Notes: generated by a model from the sequence alone, not told the origin. Shown: positions 51,923 to 62,299, counted from the first letter of the stretch. The stretch is 64,000 bases of DNA from Marinobacter sp. F4218 (GCF_019443085.1 NZ_JAHZIL010000003.1:2416458-2480457); one strand, 5' to 3'. Numbers and translations: made by a program.

Positions 51923-53203
51923 TCAGAGCGTCGCCATGACCTTATGCGCGGCATTGATGGTGTGCTCGATGTCGGCGTCGGACAGCGCGGCCGTGGTAAA
52001 GCCGGCTTCGAAGGCTGAAGGTGCCAGGTAAACGCCCTCTTTGAGCATGCCCTGGAAGAACTTCTTGAAGCGCTCGACATCGCAGGCCATCACCTGATCG
52101 AACCGGGTGACTGATTCCTCGGTGGTAAAAAAGAAACCGAACATGGCGCCGGCACTCTGGACGGCCAGAGGGATGCCAGCGGCGTCGGCGGCAGCTTTGA
52201 TGCCATCGCGTACGGCAACGGTTTTTTCCGTCAGCCGGTCGTGAAAACCCGGTTCGGAGATGGCGTTCAGTGTGGTCAGGCCGGCACACATGGCCAGCGG
52301 GTTGCCACTCAGGGTGCCCGCCTGGTAGACCGGTCCAAGGGGCGAAATATGCTCCATGATTTCCCGCTTGCCACCAAAGGCTCCAACCGGCAGGCCGCCA
52401 CCGATAACCTTGCCCAAAGCGGTCAGGTCTGGGGTGACCCCATAGAGGCCTTGGGCCCCACCCAGGGATACCCGGAAACCGGTCATGACCTCGTCAAAAA
52501 TCAGTACCGTCCCATGCTCGTCGCACACCTCCCGCAGTCCCTCGAGGAATCCTGGCACGGGCGGTATGCAGTTCATGTTACCGGCCACCGGCTCGACAAT
52601 AATTGCGGCGATCTCGTCGCCCATCTTCGCAAAGGTTTCCCGCACGCTGTCGATGTCGTTGAAATTGAGAGTCAGTGTGAGTTCGGCCAGGCTGGCGGGG
52701 ATGCCGGGGGAGTTGGGCTGGCCCAGGGTCAGGGCGCCGGAACCGGCTTTCACCAGCAGGGAGTCCACGTGGCCGTGGTAACAGCCTTCGAACTTGACGA
52801 TTTTGTCCCGGCCCGTGTAGCCGCGGGCCAGACGCACGGCGCTCATGGTGGCTTCGGTGCCGGAGTTCACCATGCGGACCAGGTCAATCGACGGGACCAG
52901 CTCGCAGACCTTTTTGGCCATTTCGGTTTCGAGAGAGGTGGGCGCACCGTACCCGATACCGAGGTCCACCTGAGCATGCAGGGCATGTTTGATGCGCGGG
53001 TCAGAGTGGCCAAGAATCATCGGGCCCCAGGAGCCGATGTAATCAATGTATCGGCGGTCGTCCTCATCGTACAGATAAGCGCCCTCGGCGTGTTTGAAGA
53101 ACACCGGGGTGCCGCCCACGCCACGAAAAGCCCGGACCGGGGAATTGACGCCGCCGGGGATGTATTTCTGGGCTTCTTCGAACAGGGTTTCGGAGTGAGT
53201 CAT
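51923..53203 (-). CDS. hemL: glutamate-1-semialdehyde 2,1-aminomutase
   Basis: 426 residues. A class III aminotransferase fold with the PLP-lysine in [18 protein letters not shown] and N-terminal [17 protein letters not shown]. It makes 5-aminolevulinate in the C5 heme pathway. It is the last gene of an apparent five-gene operon with hemJ and the thiamine genes. Confidence 0.97.
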   Translation of the reverse strand: MTHSETLFEEAQKYIPGGVNSPVRAFRGVGGTPVFFKHAEGAYLYDEDDRRYIDYIGSWGPMILGHSDPRIKHALHAQVDLGIGYGAPTSLETEMAKKVCELVPSIDLVRMVNSGTEATMSAVRLARGYTGRDKIVKFEGCYHGHVDSLLVKAGSGALTLGQPNSPGIPASLAELTLTLNFNDIDSVRETFAKMGDEIAAIIVEPVAGNMNCIPPVPGFLEGLREVCDEHGTVLIFDEVMTGFRVSLGGAQGLYGVTPDLTALGKVIGGGLPVGAFGGKREIMEHISPLGPVYQAGTLSGNPLAMCAGLTTLNAISEPGFHDRLTEKTVAVRDGIKAAADAAGIPLAVQSAGAMFGFFFTTEESVTRFDQVMACDVERFKKFFQGMLKEGVYLAPSAFEAGFTTAALSDADIEHTINAAHKVMATL

Positions 53204-53218
53204 GGGTCTGTAGTCCTG

Positions 53219-53878
53219 TTATCTGGAAATTGAAAAAAGTGGATGATGTTGCTGGAACAATCGGGCAAAGGCTCTGGCACGATTCTCAACGTCGTCCGGA
53301 GTGCCGCCGAACAAACCGCCCACGACGGCCAGCATGTCTGCACCGGCTCGGATCAGGGGCGCACCGTTCTCGGTGGTAATCCCACCAATGGCCGTGAGCG
53401 GCCGGTCAAACTGCCGGGCTGCGGTCAGCACGGCCGGGTCGGCCGCCGGTGCATCGGGCTTGGTGCCGGAGGTGTAGAAGCGGCCAAAGGCCAGGTAATC
53501 TGCACCTGCGGCATAGGCCGTTTGTGCCAGTTCGAGGTCCGCATGGCAGGTGATGCCGATGATTGCGTCTTCTCCCAATAGTTGGCGTGCGCTTGCCAGC
53601 GAGTCGTCGGTCTGGCCCAGATGCACGCCGGCCGCGCCCGAGCGCCGGGCAAGGTCCACATCGTCGTTTATCAGCAACGGGACACCGGCGTTGGAGCAGG
53701 CCGCCTGCAGGTCAAGAGCCTGCCGGAGCCGTTCGGCCATGGAGGCACTCTTGTTCCGGTATTGTACCAGAACGGCACCGCCCCGCAGGGCAGCTTCAAC
53801 CGAGGCGATCAGTGTTTCCGGCGGCGTCAGGCGGCTGTCGGTAATGGCATACAGTCCGGGCCGCAGGGCTTGGGTCAC
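53219..53878 (-). CDS. thiE: thiamine-phosphate synthase
   Basis: 219 residues from a GTG at 53878, chosen because the family start LRPGLYAITDSRL follows and thiD overlaps it by four bases. A TIM barrel with QYRNKS, INDDVDLA, GVHLGQTD and AIGGIT motifs. It joins the pyrimidine and thiazole halves of thiamine. Operon: clc-hemJ-thiD-thiE-hemL. Confidence 0.94.
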   Translation of the reverse strand: MTQALRPGLYAITDSRLTPPETLIASVEAALRGGAVLVQYRNKSASMAERLRQALDLQAACSNAGVPLLINDDVDLARRSGAAGVHLGQTDDSLASARQLLGEDAIIGITCHADLELAQTAYAAGADYLAFGRFYTSGTKPDAPAADPAVLTAARQFDRPLTAIGGITTENGAPLIRAGADMLAVVGGLFGGTPDDVENRARAFARLFQQHHPLFSISR

Positions 53879-54663
53879 CGTTCCCACGGAATGCCCCGGT
53901 CTGGAACCGGCTGACCTTTGCCCACGTCCAACGCGTGCAGGATCGCCCGGTTCACGTAATTCTGTGCCTGCGAGATAGCGGCACGCTGGGACAGGCCTGC
54001 TGCACGTCCAGCGGCAATAGCCGCAGCGAGCGTGCATCCGGTGCCATGATATTCGCCGCCGATACGTTCGAGTTCCCAGGTCATGGGCTCCGGGGCATGA
54101 TTGAAGAGTGTATTGGTGATATGCAGTCCCGTTCCGTGCCCGCCGGTCGCGAGGACTGATGAGCAGCCACTCTCCAGCAGGTTCCGGGCGGCCTGTTCCG
54201 GGTTTGCGCTGTCGCCCAGCATGCTTAATTCGACCCCGTTTGGGGTAATCATTTCGGCCAGTGGGAACAGGCGCTGTTTCATGGCGTTGATCAGTTCGTC
54301 ATCAGCAAGATCGCCACCGCCGGCGGCCTTTATCACCGGATCGGTAATCACCGGGATGCCCGGGTGCTGGTGGATAAACTCCACCAGCACATCGACAATG
54401 GCGGCGTTGCCGAGGGCTCCGGTTTTGATCGCGTGAATCGGGGCATCGTCGGCAACACACTTCAATTGCTTGCGAATCAGTTCGGCATCGACCGCTTCGG
54501 CGCCATAAACATTGGTCGTATCCTGCACGGTCAGGCAGGTGAGGACGGGCAGAGGATGGCAGCCCAGCGACGTAATCGCCTGAATGTCAGCCTGAATGCC
54601 CGCGCCGCCGGAGGGATCAAGGCCGGACAATATCAGAACCTGAGGTCGGGTATAGCGTTTGAT
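53875..54663 (-). CDS. thiD: HMP/HMP-P kinase, with probable AUC start
   Basis: 262 residues if started at the ATC at 54663. Ribokinase fold: SGLDPSGGAGIQADI, TNPNG-like ITPNGVE and GGEYHGTGCTLAAAI (anion hole and catalytic Asp/Cys region). It phosphorylates the pyrimidine moiety of thiamine twice. No ATG, GTG or TTG lies upstream of 54630 in frame. The TTG at 54630 would remove the conserved first strand (RPQVLILSGLDP). The ATC lies 7 bases after TAAGGAG, which overlaps the hemJ stop. So either a rare AUC start is used or base 54661 is an error. Confidence 0.9.
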   Translation of the reverse strand: MKRYTRPQVLILSGLDPSGGAGIQADIQAITSLGCHPLPVLTCLTVQDTTNVYGAEAVDAELIRKQLKCVADDAPIHAIKTGALGNAAIVDVLVEFIHQHPGIPVITDPVIKAAGGGDLADDELINAMKQRLFPLAEMITPNGVELSMLGDSANPEQAARNLLESGCSSVLATGGHGTGLHITNTLFNHAPEPMTWELERIGGEYHGTGCTLAAAIAAGRAAGLSQRAAISQAQNYVNRAILHALDVGKGQPVPDRGIPWER

Positions 54664-54674
54664 GGCTCGACTCC

Positions 54675-55097
54675 TTAGAAGGGTTTGACAACGGCAAGGA
54701 TCACGACCGCCAGCAGGATAAACACCGGCAGTTCGTTGAACCAGCGGTAGAACACGTGGCTTCTGGTGTTTCGATCGTCACGGAAAACCTTGACCAGGTG
54801 CCCGCAGTAGAAATGGTAAACGATCAGCGCACCCACCAGTAGCAGTTTGGCGGGCAGCCAGCCCTGGCTGAAATAGCCTGAGACATTGTAACCGATGAGC
54901 CAGAGTCCGAAGATCAGCGTGGCAATCATGGAGGGAGTGGTGATTCCCCGGTACAGCTTGCGTTCCATTACCTTGAATCGTTCGCGGCCAGCCTCGTCCT
55001 CGCAGGCGGCGTGGTATACAAACAATCGTGGCAGGTAAAAAATGCCGGCGAACCAGCACACCATGGCGATAATGTGGAAGGCTTTAACCCAAAGCAT
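54675..55097 (-). CDS. hemJ: protoporphyrinogen oxidase HemJ
   Basis: 140 residues, four predicted membrane helices, with the conserved His in WVKAFHIIAMVCWFAGIFYLPRLFVYH and later FYCGHLVKVF. HemJ is the form of protoporphyrinogen IX oxidase used by many gammaproteobacteria that lack HemG/HemY. Shares an operon with hemL, two steps of the heme pathway. Confidence 0.92.
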   Translation of the reverse strand: MLWVKAFHIIAMVCWFAGIFYLPRLFVYHAACEDEAGRERFKVMERKLYRGITTPSMIATLIFGLWLIGYNVSGYFSQGWLPAKLLLVGALIVYHFYCGHLVKVFRDDRNTRSHVFYRWFNELPVFILLAVVILAVVKPF

Positions 55098-55100
55098 TCA

Positions 55101-56876
55101 TCAGCTCCGTCGGTATTGGTAGTAGCTTTCGATGTCAGATTTCAGGATCACCCCGTACACCCGCTGAATCATCGGGGCTACGTGCCGTTGTACGTAGAGG
55201 GCCTCGGAATTGCTTGAATCGAAGACATTAAGGGCTTCTTCGAGGGTGGCCTGGTACTGGACCGGCGCGACATCCCGGCGATTGGCCGGAATGTCCATCA
55301 GGTCTACGGATTCCGGGGCTTCAGCCTCGTCCTCGGCGACCAGCTTGTCCGTGTCCTCCAGGTACCGCGCCAGGTCGACGGCGGGCAACAGGGCGGTGGG
55401 CCCACTGCTGCCCTCGACCAACAGCCACTTTGGCTCTGACTTCAGCGCCTTCCTGGCTTCGTCGACGGTCAGATGGCGTTCCGTACGCAGAAGGCTCCGA
55501 TCCATGATGGCGCCCACGGACACCCGTCGCAACGCCTGGATAACCGGCGAATTCTGGTAGCTCAGCCCCTGGCTTTTCAAAATGGTAAGGAACAGCGATT
55601 TCTTGCCGAAAGCCTCACTCGTGACCAGGGTAGAGGTGGTGATAATCAGCATGCCCGGGAGAATGATGTTCGGATTGCGGGTCAATTCCATCAGGGCCAT
55701 CAGTGCGGCCAATGGCGCCTGCAGCACGGCCCCCATCATCGCGCCCATGCCGAGCATGGCGTAGAACCCGACGGACGAGGCATGCTCGGGTAAGATCTGC
55801 GCCCCCACCAGCCCCATCGCACCGCCAAGGGTGGCTCCCATGAACAGGGTCGGGCCGATGACGCCGCTCGGCATGCCCAGTCCGAGGGTGAGTGACGTCA
55901 CCAACAGCTTGGAAACGCCGACTCCCAGCAACAGCCAGAAACCCAACTGACCATTGATGGTGTCATCGACCGTGTCGTAGCCAATCCCCATTGTTTCCGG
56001 CATCAGGATGGCAAAGGGAACCATCAACAGGCCTGCCAACGCGATCCGAAGCATCACCGGGCGCTGGTGGTGACGGCCCATGGTGTCCACCAGTTGAATG
56101 AAAAGTGCCGCGGCGATGCCAATGATGACCGCAATGGCGAGGACCCAAGGGATTTCCAGCAGGGAATTCATGGTCAGGGCCGGCACACTGAAGGCGGGTT
56201 CCGAGCCGTAGACGGCCTGGGTCACGATGGCCGCACTGACCGCCGCCAGGATGATCGGAGTAAACCCGGCAATGGTGTACTCCATCATTACCACTTCCAT
56301 GGCAAAGATAACGCCGGAAATGGGGGTGTTGAACGAGGCCGAAATCGCCGCGGCACAACCGCAGGCCACCAGCGTGCGGATGCTGTTGTTGGGCAGCCGC
56401 ATCCATTGCCCCATCAGGCTTGAAAAAGCCGCGCCCAGGTGGACCGCCGGACCTTCACGACCGGCAGACTGGCCGGTCACTACGGTCGCGACCCCGGACA
56501 CGAACTGCACGATGGCGCTGCGGAGCGAAATGTACCCCTGGTGGTAATTCAGGCGCTCCATGACGTGCACAATCCCCACCTTGCGGTCATGAATCGCAAG
56601 GCGATGCAGCATGAACCCCAGCAGCAGCGCCCCGGTCAGAGGCAGCAGGCCGCGGGTAAGCAGGTCCAGCTCTTCGAAGGACTCAGAGCCTTCGCCGGGG
56701 AGAAAGTGTTCCAGGGGCCACTCGATGGCAAGCCGGAACACCAGGATAACGCCGCCGGTGATCAGGCCGGATAACAGTCCGAGCACCGCCAGTTGAGGCA
56801 GTGCATCGACACCCGATAACCTGCGCCGGAAAACAGGGATAAGATGCTCGGTAATCTGGTGCCAGAGTCTTTGCAT
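55101..56876 (-). CDS. ClC chloride channel/transporter with CBS domains
   Basis: 591 residues. About ten to twelve membrane helices with the selectivity motif GREGPAVHLG and GSGIP-like region replaced by GACAAA/ISASFNTPISG, and GLGMPSGVIGP. Two CBS domains lie in the C-terminal 150 residues. ClC proteins move chloride, often exchanged for protons; the gating glutamate is in GREGP. It is the first gene of the clc-hemJ-thiD-thiE-hemL run (three bases before hemJ). Confidence 0.92.
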   Translation of the reverse strand: MQRLWHQITEHLIPVFRRRLSGVDALPQLAVLGLLSGLITGGVILVFRLAIEWPLEHFLPGEGSESFEELDLLTRGLLPLTGALLLGFMLHRLAIHDRKVGIVHVMERLNYHQGYISLRSAIVQFVSGVATVVTGQSAGREGPAVHLGAAFSSLMGQWMRLPNNSIRTLVACGCAAAISASFNTPISGVIFAMEVVMMEYTIAGFTPIILAAVSAAIVTQAVYGSEPAFSVPALTMNSLLEIPWVLAIAVIIGIAAALFIQLVDTMGRHHQRPVMLRIALAGLLMVPFAILMPETMGIGYDTVDDTINGQLGFWLLLGVGVSKLLVTSLTLGLGMPSGVIGPTLFMGATLGGAMGLVGAQILPEHASSVGFYAMLGMGAMMGAVLQAPLAALMALMELTRNPNIILPGMLIITTSTLVTSEAFGKKSLFLTILKSQGLSYQNSPVIQALRRVSVGAIMDRSLLRTERHLTVDEARKALKSEPKWLLVEGSSGPTALLPAVDLARYLEDTDKLVAEDEAEAPESVDLMDIPANRRDVAPVQYQATLEEALNVFDSSNSEALYVQRHVAPMIQRVYGVILKSDIESYYQYRRS

Positions 56877-57031
56877 GAACGCCGGATTTCCGGTTGGGTG
56901 CGATGAAGTGAAGGAGCGATTCTGCCATCATTGTAGCGACCGCCCTGAGGGCTGCAATAAGTCCTTGGTTTATCATGGTAGACTACGGCGTTATTCGTCC
57001 AAACTCTGATACGACGTCGCTGGAGAAAGTG

Positions 57032-58069
57032 GTGATTAAAGTAGGCATCGTTGGTGGCACCGGCTATACCGGTGTGGAATTGCTGAGAATTCTGGCAGTT
57101 CATCCGGAAGTTGAAGTGCGTTGCATTACCTCCCGGTCGGAAGCAGGCATGCCTGTGGCCGACATGTACCCGAATTTGCGCGGGCATTACGATCTGGCAT
57201 TTTCAGAGCCAGATGCGACCGTACTGAAAGCCTGTGACCTGGTGTTTTTTGCCACGCCGCACGGCGTCGCCATGCGCATGGTGCCTGAGTTGATGGCCGC
57301 TGGTGTTCGGGTTGTTGACCTGTCGGCGGATTTTCGGCTGAAGGATCTGGATGTTTGGGCGAACTGGTACGGTATGGCCCACGAAAGCGCCGAGTGGGCC
57401 GAGCAGGCGGTTTATGGCCTGCCGGAAGTGGCGCGTGCAGAGATTCGAAAGGCTCAGCTGGTGGCGAATCCCGGGTGCTATCCGACCGCCGTTCAACTCG
57501 GCTTCCTGCCGTTACTGGAAAACGCCCTGGTCGATCCGGCGAGATTGATTGCCGATGCCAAGTCCGGCGCCAGCGGTGCCGGCCGACAGGGTAAGATCGC
57601 CATGCTGCACGGCGAGGTCGGGGAGAGTTTCAAGGCCTACGGTGCCTCGGGTCATCGTCACCTTCCGGAAATCCGTCAGGGGCTGAGCGGGGCGGCCGGC
57701 TCCGGGGTCGGGATCACGTTTGTGCCTCACCTGATCCCCATGATTCGCGGCATCGAGGCGACGCTTTACGCGGAACTCAAGGATCCGGGCCAGTTTGACC
57801 GGCTTCAGTCGCTTTTTGAGGACCGTTTCCGGGACGAGCCCTTTGTTGATGTCATGCCATTTGGCTGTCATCCCGAGACGCGCAGCGTTCGCGGAGCTAA
57901 CCAGTGTCGGATGGCCCTCCATCGCCAGGAACAGAGCAATATCGTGATTGTCTCGTCAGTCATCGATAACCTGGTGAAAGGCGCCGCCGGGCAGGCCATC
58001 CAGAACATGAACATTATGTTCGATCTGAATGAAACGCTCGGGCTCGAGGCCCCGGCGCTGCTTCCGTAG
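57032..58069 (+). CDS. argC: N-acetyl-gamma-glutamyl-phosphate reductase
   Basis: 345 residues from a GTG at 57032, with GGAGA upstream and [18 protein letters not shown] next; the ATG at 56975 would add 19 residues. Rossmann fold GGTGYTG, catalytic Cys in NPGCYPTAV and the HRHLPEI block are intact. Third step of arginine synthesis. It starts the argC-DUF6776-bactofilin run. Confidence 0.95.
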   Translation: MIKVGIVGGTGYTGVELLRILAVHPEVEVRCITSRSEAGMPVADMYPNLRGHYDLAFSEPDATVLKACDLVFFATPHGVAMRMVPELMAAGVRVVDLSADFRLKDLDVWANWYGMAHESAEWAEQAVYGLPEVARAEIRKAQLVANPGCYPTAVQLGFLPLLENALVDPARLIADAKSGASGAGRQGKIAMLHGEVGESFKAYGASGHRHLPEIRQGLSGAAGSGVGITFVPHLIPMIRGIEATLYAELKDPGQFDRLQSLFEDRFRDEPFVDVMPFGCHPETRSVRGANQCRMALHRQEQSNIVIVSSVIDNLVKGAAGQAIQNMNIMFDLNETLGLEAPALLP

Positions 58070-58078
58070 GGCGTTGCT

Positions 58079-58819
58079 GTGAGTCAGGACCGCAAGCCGG
58101 CACAAGAGTATGTCGTGATCCGCCACCGGCCGGGCTACCGGTTTCGGCGGACAGCCATTCTGCTGGTATTCTCCATTGTTGCCGCCATTGCCGGCTATGC
58201 CGCCGGATTGGCCCAGGGCGGGTTTCGATTTTCCAGCGTCGAAGCCTCCAATGACGTTCTGGAAGAGGAGCTGGATAAGCTCCGGGACAGTTACACCGAG
58301 GCTCGACAACAGGTGATCAACCTGGACCGTGGCCGGGCCATCGATGAGCAGGCGTTGAATCAGGCCCGAAAGACCATCGTTGAACTTGAAACCCGGATTG
58401 CTTCACTGAAATCCGATCTGACATTCTATAAAAATATCATGGCTCCCTCGGAAACCAGTAAGGGGCTTCAGGTAGACAGCTTCTCACTGGCTCCCGATCG
58501 CCAGCCCGGTGCCTTTGATTTCAAATTGGTACTGACCCAGGTGGGAAATAATAAAAGCTACATAGCAGGTGTGGTGGCGGTGAACGTCATCGGCTTGCGC
58601 GACGAAGAAAAAGAAGTCATTGCCTTGCGCGACCTGTCTCAGGATATCGAAGACCTCGGCGTGAAATTCCGCTTCCGCTACTTCCAGGACGTGGAAGGTC
58701 TACTGGTGCTCCCGGACGATTTCGAACCGCTGGAGATCCAGGTGGTGGCCCAGGCCGAAGGCCGCAAATCCTCGCAGGCAGAACGAACATTTGACTGGGA
58801 TGACTTAACGGAGAATTGA
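58079..58819 (+). CDS. DUF6776 membrane protein with coiled coil
   Basis: 246 residues from a GTG at 58079, nine bases after argC. One membrane helix (about 24-44), a coiled coil of about 80 residues (EEELDKLRDSYTEARQQVINLDRG...) and a beta-rich C-terminal domain. The family is conserved between argC and bactofilin in Pseudomonas relatives; function unknown, perhaps a membrane anchor for bactofilin. Ends one base before the bactofilin start. Confidence 0.85.
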   Translation: MSQDRKPAQEYVVIRHRPGYRFRRTAILLVFSIVAAIAGYAAGLAQGGFRFSSVEASNDVLEEELDKLRDSYTEARQQVINLDRGRAIDEQALNQARKTIVELETRIASLKSDLTFYKNIMAPSETSKGLQVDSFSLAPDRQPGAFDFKLVLTQVGNNKSYIAGVVAVNVIGLRDEEKEVIALRDLSQDIEDLGVKFRFRYFQDVEGLLVLPDDFEPLEIQVVAQAEGRKSSQAERTFDWDDLTEN

Positions 58820-58820
58820 C

Positions 58821-59309
58821 ATGCTTGGAAAGAAAAAGCAGAAACCGCGTCGGCCAACGGGCCACTTTGATACGCTGATTTCGTCCCGCACCACGGTCGA
58901 GGGCGACGTTCAGTTTTCCGGCGGTCTGCACGTGGATGGCAAGGTCCATGGCAAAGTCGTAGCTGAAGAGGGCAGCGATGCCGTACTGAGGATCTCGGAG
59001 ATCGGTGAGATCGCCGGAGACATTGTCGCGCCCCATGTCATTATCAACGGCACGGTGCATGGCGACGTTTATGCCTCGGCTCACCTTGAGCTGGCCGAAA
59101 AGGCCTCTATTAACGGCAATGTGTACTACAACCTGATTGAGATGGCGATGGGTGCGTCGGTCAACGGTAACCTGGTCCACCAGCGGGAACCGGCAGGGCT
59201 GCTGACTCAGGATAAGCCGCGAGTGAAATCCGAGAGCTTTTCGTCCGACGACAGATCTGTGGCTGCAGAGGCTGAGGCTGAAGTCGAGAGTGGTGGAAAG
59301 TCCGAATAG
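58821..59309 (+). CDS. bactofilin (polymer-forming cytoskeletal protein)
   Basis: 162 residues. A short basic N-terminus, the bactofilin beta-helix (TTVEGDVQFSGGLHVDGKVHGKV...GDIVAPHVIINGTVHGDVYAS), and a disordered acidic tail. Polymerises without nucleotide and acts in cell shape or envelope placement. Coupled to the DUF6776 gene. Confidence 0.93.
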   Translation: MLGKKKQKPRRPTGHFDTLISSRTTVEGDVQFSGGLHVDGKVHGKVVAEEGSDAVLRISEIGEIAGDIVAPHVIINGTVHGDVYASAHLELAEKASINGNVYYNLIEMAMGASVNGNLVHQREPAGLLTQDKPRVKSESFSSDDRSVAAEAEAEVESGGKSE

Positions 59310-59373
59310 TTGATTGTTTTAGTCAGGAATACCATAATCGTCCGAGTTGTTCATAACTGATCCGGAGGCGAAC

Positions 59374-59727
59374 TTGAGTGTAGTTCAGCAACAAATGGCC
59401 GCGCCGCTGTTCTTCAGTGACAGTGCCGTTGCCAAAGTACGAGAGTTGATTGAGGAGGAGGAAAATCCTGATCTCAAGCTCCGTGTCTTTGTAACGGGTG
59501 GTGGCTGCTCCGGTTTCCAGTATGGTTTTTCGTTCGATGACAGTCAGGATGAAGAGGACACCGTGATCGAGCGGGATGGCGTCAGCTTGCTGGTGGATCC
59601 GATGAGTTATCAGTACCTGGTGGGCGCAACCATCGATTATCAGGAGGGGCTTCAGGGGTCTCAGTTTGTAGTTCAGAATCCGAATGCCAGTTCCACTTGC
59701 GGCTGCGGTAGTTCGTTTTCAATCTGA
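59374..59727 (+). CDS. erpA: iron-sulfur cluster insertion protein ErpA
   Basis: 117 residues from a TTG at 59374, with GGAGG upstream; a start at 59347 would add nine residues. The A-type carrier motif is intact: [14 protein letters not shown] and CGCGSSFSI (three cluster cysteines). Delivers Fe-S clusters to targets such as IspG/IspH. Confidence 0.95.
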   Translation: MSVVQQQMAAPLFFSDSAVAKVRELIEEEENPDLKLRVFVTGGGCSGFQYGFSFDDSQDEEDTVIERDGVSLLVDPMSYQYLVGATIDYQEGLQGSQFVVQNPNASSTCGCGSSFSI

Positions 59728-59754
59728 CTTGTTTAGACTGACCAGGGACGGAAC

Positions 59755-59787
59755 AAAAAAGGAGAGCATTGTGCTCTCCTTTTTTTG
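59755..59787. terminator. terminator after erpA
   Basis: AAAAAAGGAGAGCA, three-base loop, TGCTCTCCTTTTTT. The stem suits both directions and lies between erpA and the convergent anmK. Confidence 0.85.
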
Positions 59788-59810
59788 TATTGGCATTGCG
59801 GCCTGGGCCG

Positions 59811-60908
59811 TCAGGCGTGGTGGATTGCACCGAGAATCCGAGGCCCTCGTGCCCCGGTCACATCCGGCAGGTTGCCGGGATTGCCGGCGAGGGTTTGCTG
59901 TGCGAGCCATGCGAACGCAACCGGTTCGACCCATTGAGGATCCAGCCCGAGTTCGGCAGTGACGGCCAGGGAGGCGGGGCTCACCGCCTGCTCCAGTTCC
60001 CTCATCAGTAAAGGGTTCCGTGTTCCACCGCCGCAGGCATAGATTCTCATGGCCGGTACGGCCGGCAACTGGTGGATAATACTCGTGACGGTCAGTTGCA
60101 GCAGGGTACGTTGAACGTCTTCAGCCGGAATATCCGGGTGCCGCTGCACCTGGGTCTTCACCCAGTCCAGATTGAACCTTTCTTTACCGGTGCTCTTGGG
60201 GGCTGACCTCGCAAAATAGGCGTCGGACAGCATGTCCTTAAGCAGCTCCTGGTTCACGCTACCCTCGTCAGCCCAGTGACCGTCGGTATCGTAGGGAAGT
60301 CCGGTCTGGTTCAGGCACCAGGCATCCATCAGCGCGTTGGCCGGGCCGGTATCAAAGCCGGTGACCGGTTCCGTCGAATCCGCGGGAATCCAGGTTATGT
60401 TCGCGATACCGCCGAGGTTTAGGATGCAGCGGTCCTCGCGGTCGGAGCTGAAGAAAGCTTTGTGAAAAGCCGGGACCAACGGCGCACCCTGGCCTCCCGC
60501 CGCCATATCCCGGCGCCGGAAGTCGGCGATGGTCGTTATGCCGGTTCTTTCAGCAATAACTGCAGGATTACCAATCTGGATGGAAAACGGAGCGAATCCG
60601 GAAGGCTGATGACGAATCGTCTGGCCATGTGAACCGATGGCGCGGATGGCCGAGGGTGAGATGCCGGAGCGTTTGATGACCCTGCTGGCGGCATCGGCGA
60701 AAAGCGCTCCGGCCAGTGTGTCCAGTTCTCCGACCTCGTCGGGTGTGCCCTGGTTCTGGCTGACCGCCAGAAGCCGGTGTCGAAGATCGTCCGGGTAGTT
60801 CAGGGTTTCCGAGGCGTGCACGTTGACCGACTGGTCATCAAAGGACACCAGCACGGCGTCGATGCCGTCCATGCTGGTGCCTGACATGAGCCCTATCCAG
60901 GCTTCCAT
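59811..60908 (-). CDS. anmK: anhydro-N-acetylmuramic acid kinase
   Basis: 365 residues. ASKHA fold starting IGLMSGTSMDGIDAV, IGSHGQTIRH and FDTGPANALMDAW. Phosphorylates anhMurNAc during peptidoglycan recycling. Six bases after the M23 peptidase gene, an apt pairing of cell-wall turnover enzymes. Confidence 0.96.
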   Translation of the reverse strand: MEAWIGLMSGTSMDGIDAVLVSFDDQSVNVHASETLNYPDDLRHRLLAVSQNQGTPDEVGELDTLAGALFADAASRVIKRSGISPSAIRAIGSHGQTIRHQPSGFAPFSIQIGNPAVIAERTGITTIADFRRRDMAAGGQGAPLVPAFHKAFFSSDREDRCILNLGGIANITWIPADSTEPVTGFDTGPANALMDAWCLNQTGLPYDTDGHWADEGSVNQELLKDMLSDAYFARSAPKSTGKERFNLDWVKTQVQRHPDIPAEDVQRTLLQLTVTSIIHQLPAVPAMRIYACGGGTRNPLLMRELEQAVSPASLAVTAELGLDPQWVEPVAFAWLAQQTLAGNPGNLPDVTGARGPRILGAIHHA

Positions 60909-60913
60909 GGCGT

Positions 60914-62299
60914 CTACTCTTCTGAGGCGAGAGCGAGTTGCTGGTAGTTCTCGCGGAAGACGTCGAACTGGGCCAGACGCTGCTCGGTATAACGCTTGAA
61001 GCGCGCAATCTCAGAGGACGGCACCGGCTTGGCATCCGGCAGCTTTACGGTCCGGGAGTTGCGGGGTGAACCGTTGAGGCGGAACTCATAATGCAGGTGC
61101 GGACCGGTCACCATGCCGGATGAACCGACATATCCAATGGTCTCACCCTGCTTTACCCGGGTGCCTTTCTTAATGCCCCGGCCAAGACGGCTCATGTGAG
61201 CGTAAAGGGTCGAGATGTTGTCACCGTGCTGAAGGATGACAGTACGACCGTAGCCCCCTTTCCAGCCAGCAAAATGTACCCTGCCGGATCCGGCTGCCTT
61301 GATGGGAGTGCCCGTCGGCGCACCATAGTCGGTGCCTTCATGGGGGCGCACGACGTCCAGCACCGGGTGACGGCGCTGGAGATTGAAAGGCGATGAGACC
61401 CGGGCATTGATGGGGGTGCGCAGAAACGCCTTGCGCATGCTTTTGCCGTTGGGGGAGTAATAATCGCTCTCGCCGTTGCTGTCGGTGTAGAGCAGGGCTG
61501 TGTTGTCCTCGCCACGATTGATGAACCGGGCGGAGAGAATTCGTCCGGTATCGAACTTTTCGCCGTCGAGGTACAGCTCTTCGTATACGACCTCGAAGTG
61601 GTCACCTTTGCGAACGTCGTAGACAAAGTCGATTTCCCAGCCGAAGATGCCCGCAAGCTCCATGGTCAGGCGATCATTCAGGCCCGCCTCGCGGGCGGCC
61701 AGATAAAGGGAGCCGTCAATAGTGCCAGAGGCAAACGCCGGGCGAGCCTCTGGTTCGCGAATAACCTTCTGCCCGGTGAAACCGTTTTCGGTTTTCTCAA
61801 TTTTGAGAGACTCGAGCAGACTGCGCTGAAGCTCAATCGCCGCCAGATCTCCTTCCTCGCCTTTGGCAAACCGGATGGTTTCACCCGCGTAGAGACGTTG
61901 AAGTTGTTCGGCGTCACCTTCTCCGTGAATGACCGAGAGCATGATGCCATCATTGAAGCCGGCTTTTTTGAACAGAGACGATAGTGTGTCGCCGGACTTG
62001 ATCTCGAACGTATCCCAGTCAAGCGTTGGTTTAGCGGGTTCTACTGCCTTGGCCTTCTGGTTCGCGGACACCACCGGCGCCTTTTCATCTATCGCTTTGC
62101 GGTCCGTGATATCGGGTTGGGCCTTTTCCGCCGTGCCACTGTCCGAGACAGTGCCCTGTTCCAGGTCCAACGCATATGACATGCGCTTGGCTTCCACGTC
62201 GGCACTCGGGCTCATGAGAATGGCGGCGGTCACTACGACCGTTGCAGTGGCGGCAATGGTAATGTGTGTCTTTGGGAGCATTTTAAGCACGTATCGCAT
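60914..62299 (-). CDS. M23 family peptidoglycan endopeptidase
   Basis: 461 residues; a start at 62281 (MLPKTH) is also possible. N-terminal membrane anchor, OapA/LysM-like domain (about 95-150: FEIKSGDTLSSLFKKAGF), a second helical segment, and M23 domain with HEGTDYGAPTGTPI and HLHYEF (zinc-binding His/Asp). MepM/YebA-like hydrolase that cuts cross-links to allow wall growth. Divergent from tyrS. Confidence 0.93.
   Translation of the reverse strand: MRYVLKMLPKTHITIAATATVVVTAAILMSPSADVEAKRMSYALDLEQGTVSDSGTAEKAQPDITDRKAIDEKAPVVSANQKAKAVEPAKPTLDWDTFEIKSGDTLSSLFKKAGFNDGIMLSVIHGEGDAEQLQRLYAGETIRFAKGEEGDLAAIELQRSLLESLKIEKTENGFTGQKVIREPEARPAFASGTIDGSLYLAAREAGLNDRLTMELAGIFGWEIDFVYDVRKGDHFEVVYEELYLDGEKFDTGRILSARFINRGEDNTALLYTDSNGESDYYSPNGKSMRKAFLRTPINARVSSPFNLQRRHPVLDVVRPHEGTDYGAPTGTPIKAAGSGRVHFAGWKGGYGRTVILQHGDNISTLYAHMSRLGRGIKKGTRVKQGETIGYVGSSGMVTGPHLHYEFRLNGSPRNSRTVKLPDAKPVPSSEIARFKRYTEQRLAQFDVFRENYQQLALASEE

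Noticed and set aside
53203..54700. TPP riboswitch near thiE/thiD
   Set aside because: The thiamine genes are internal to an operon with 4-11-base spacings; there is no leader long enough for a riboswitch and no thi-box pattern upstream of clc.
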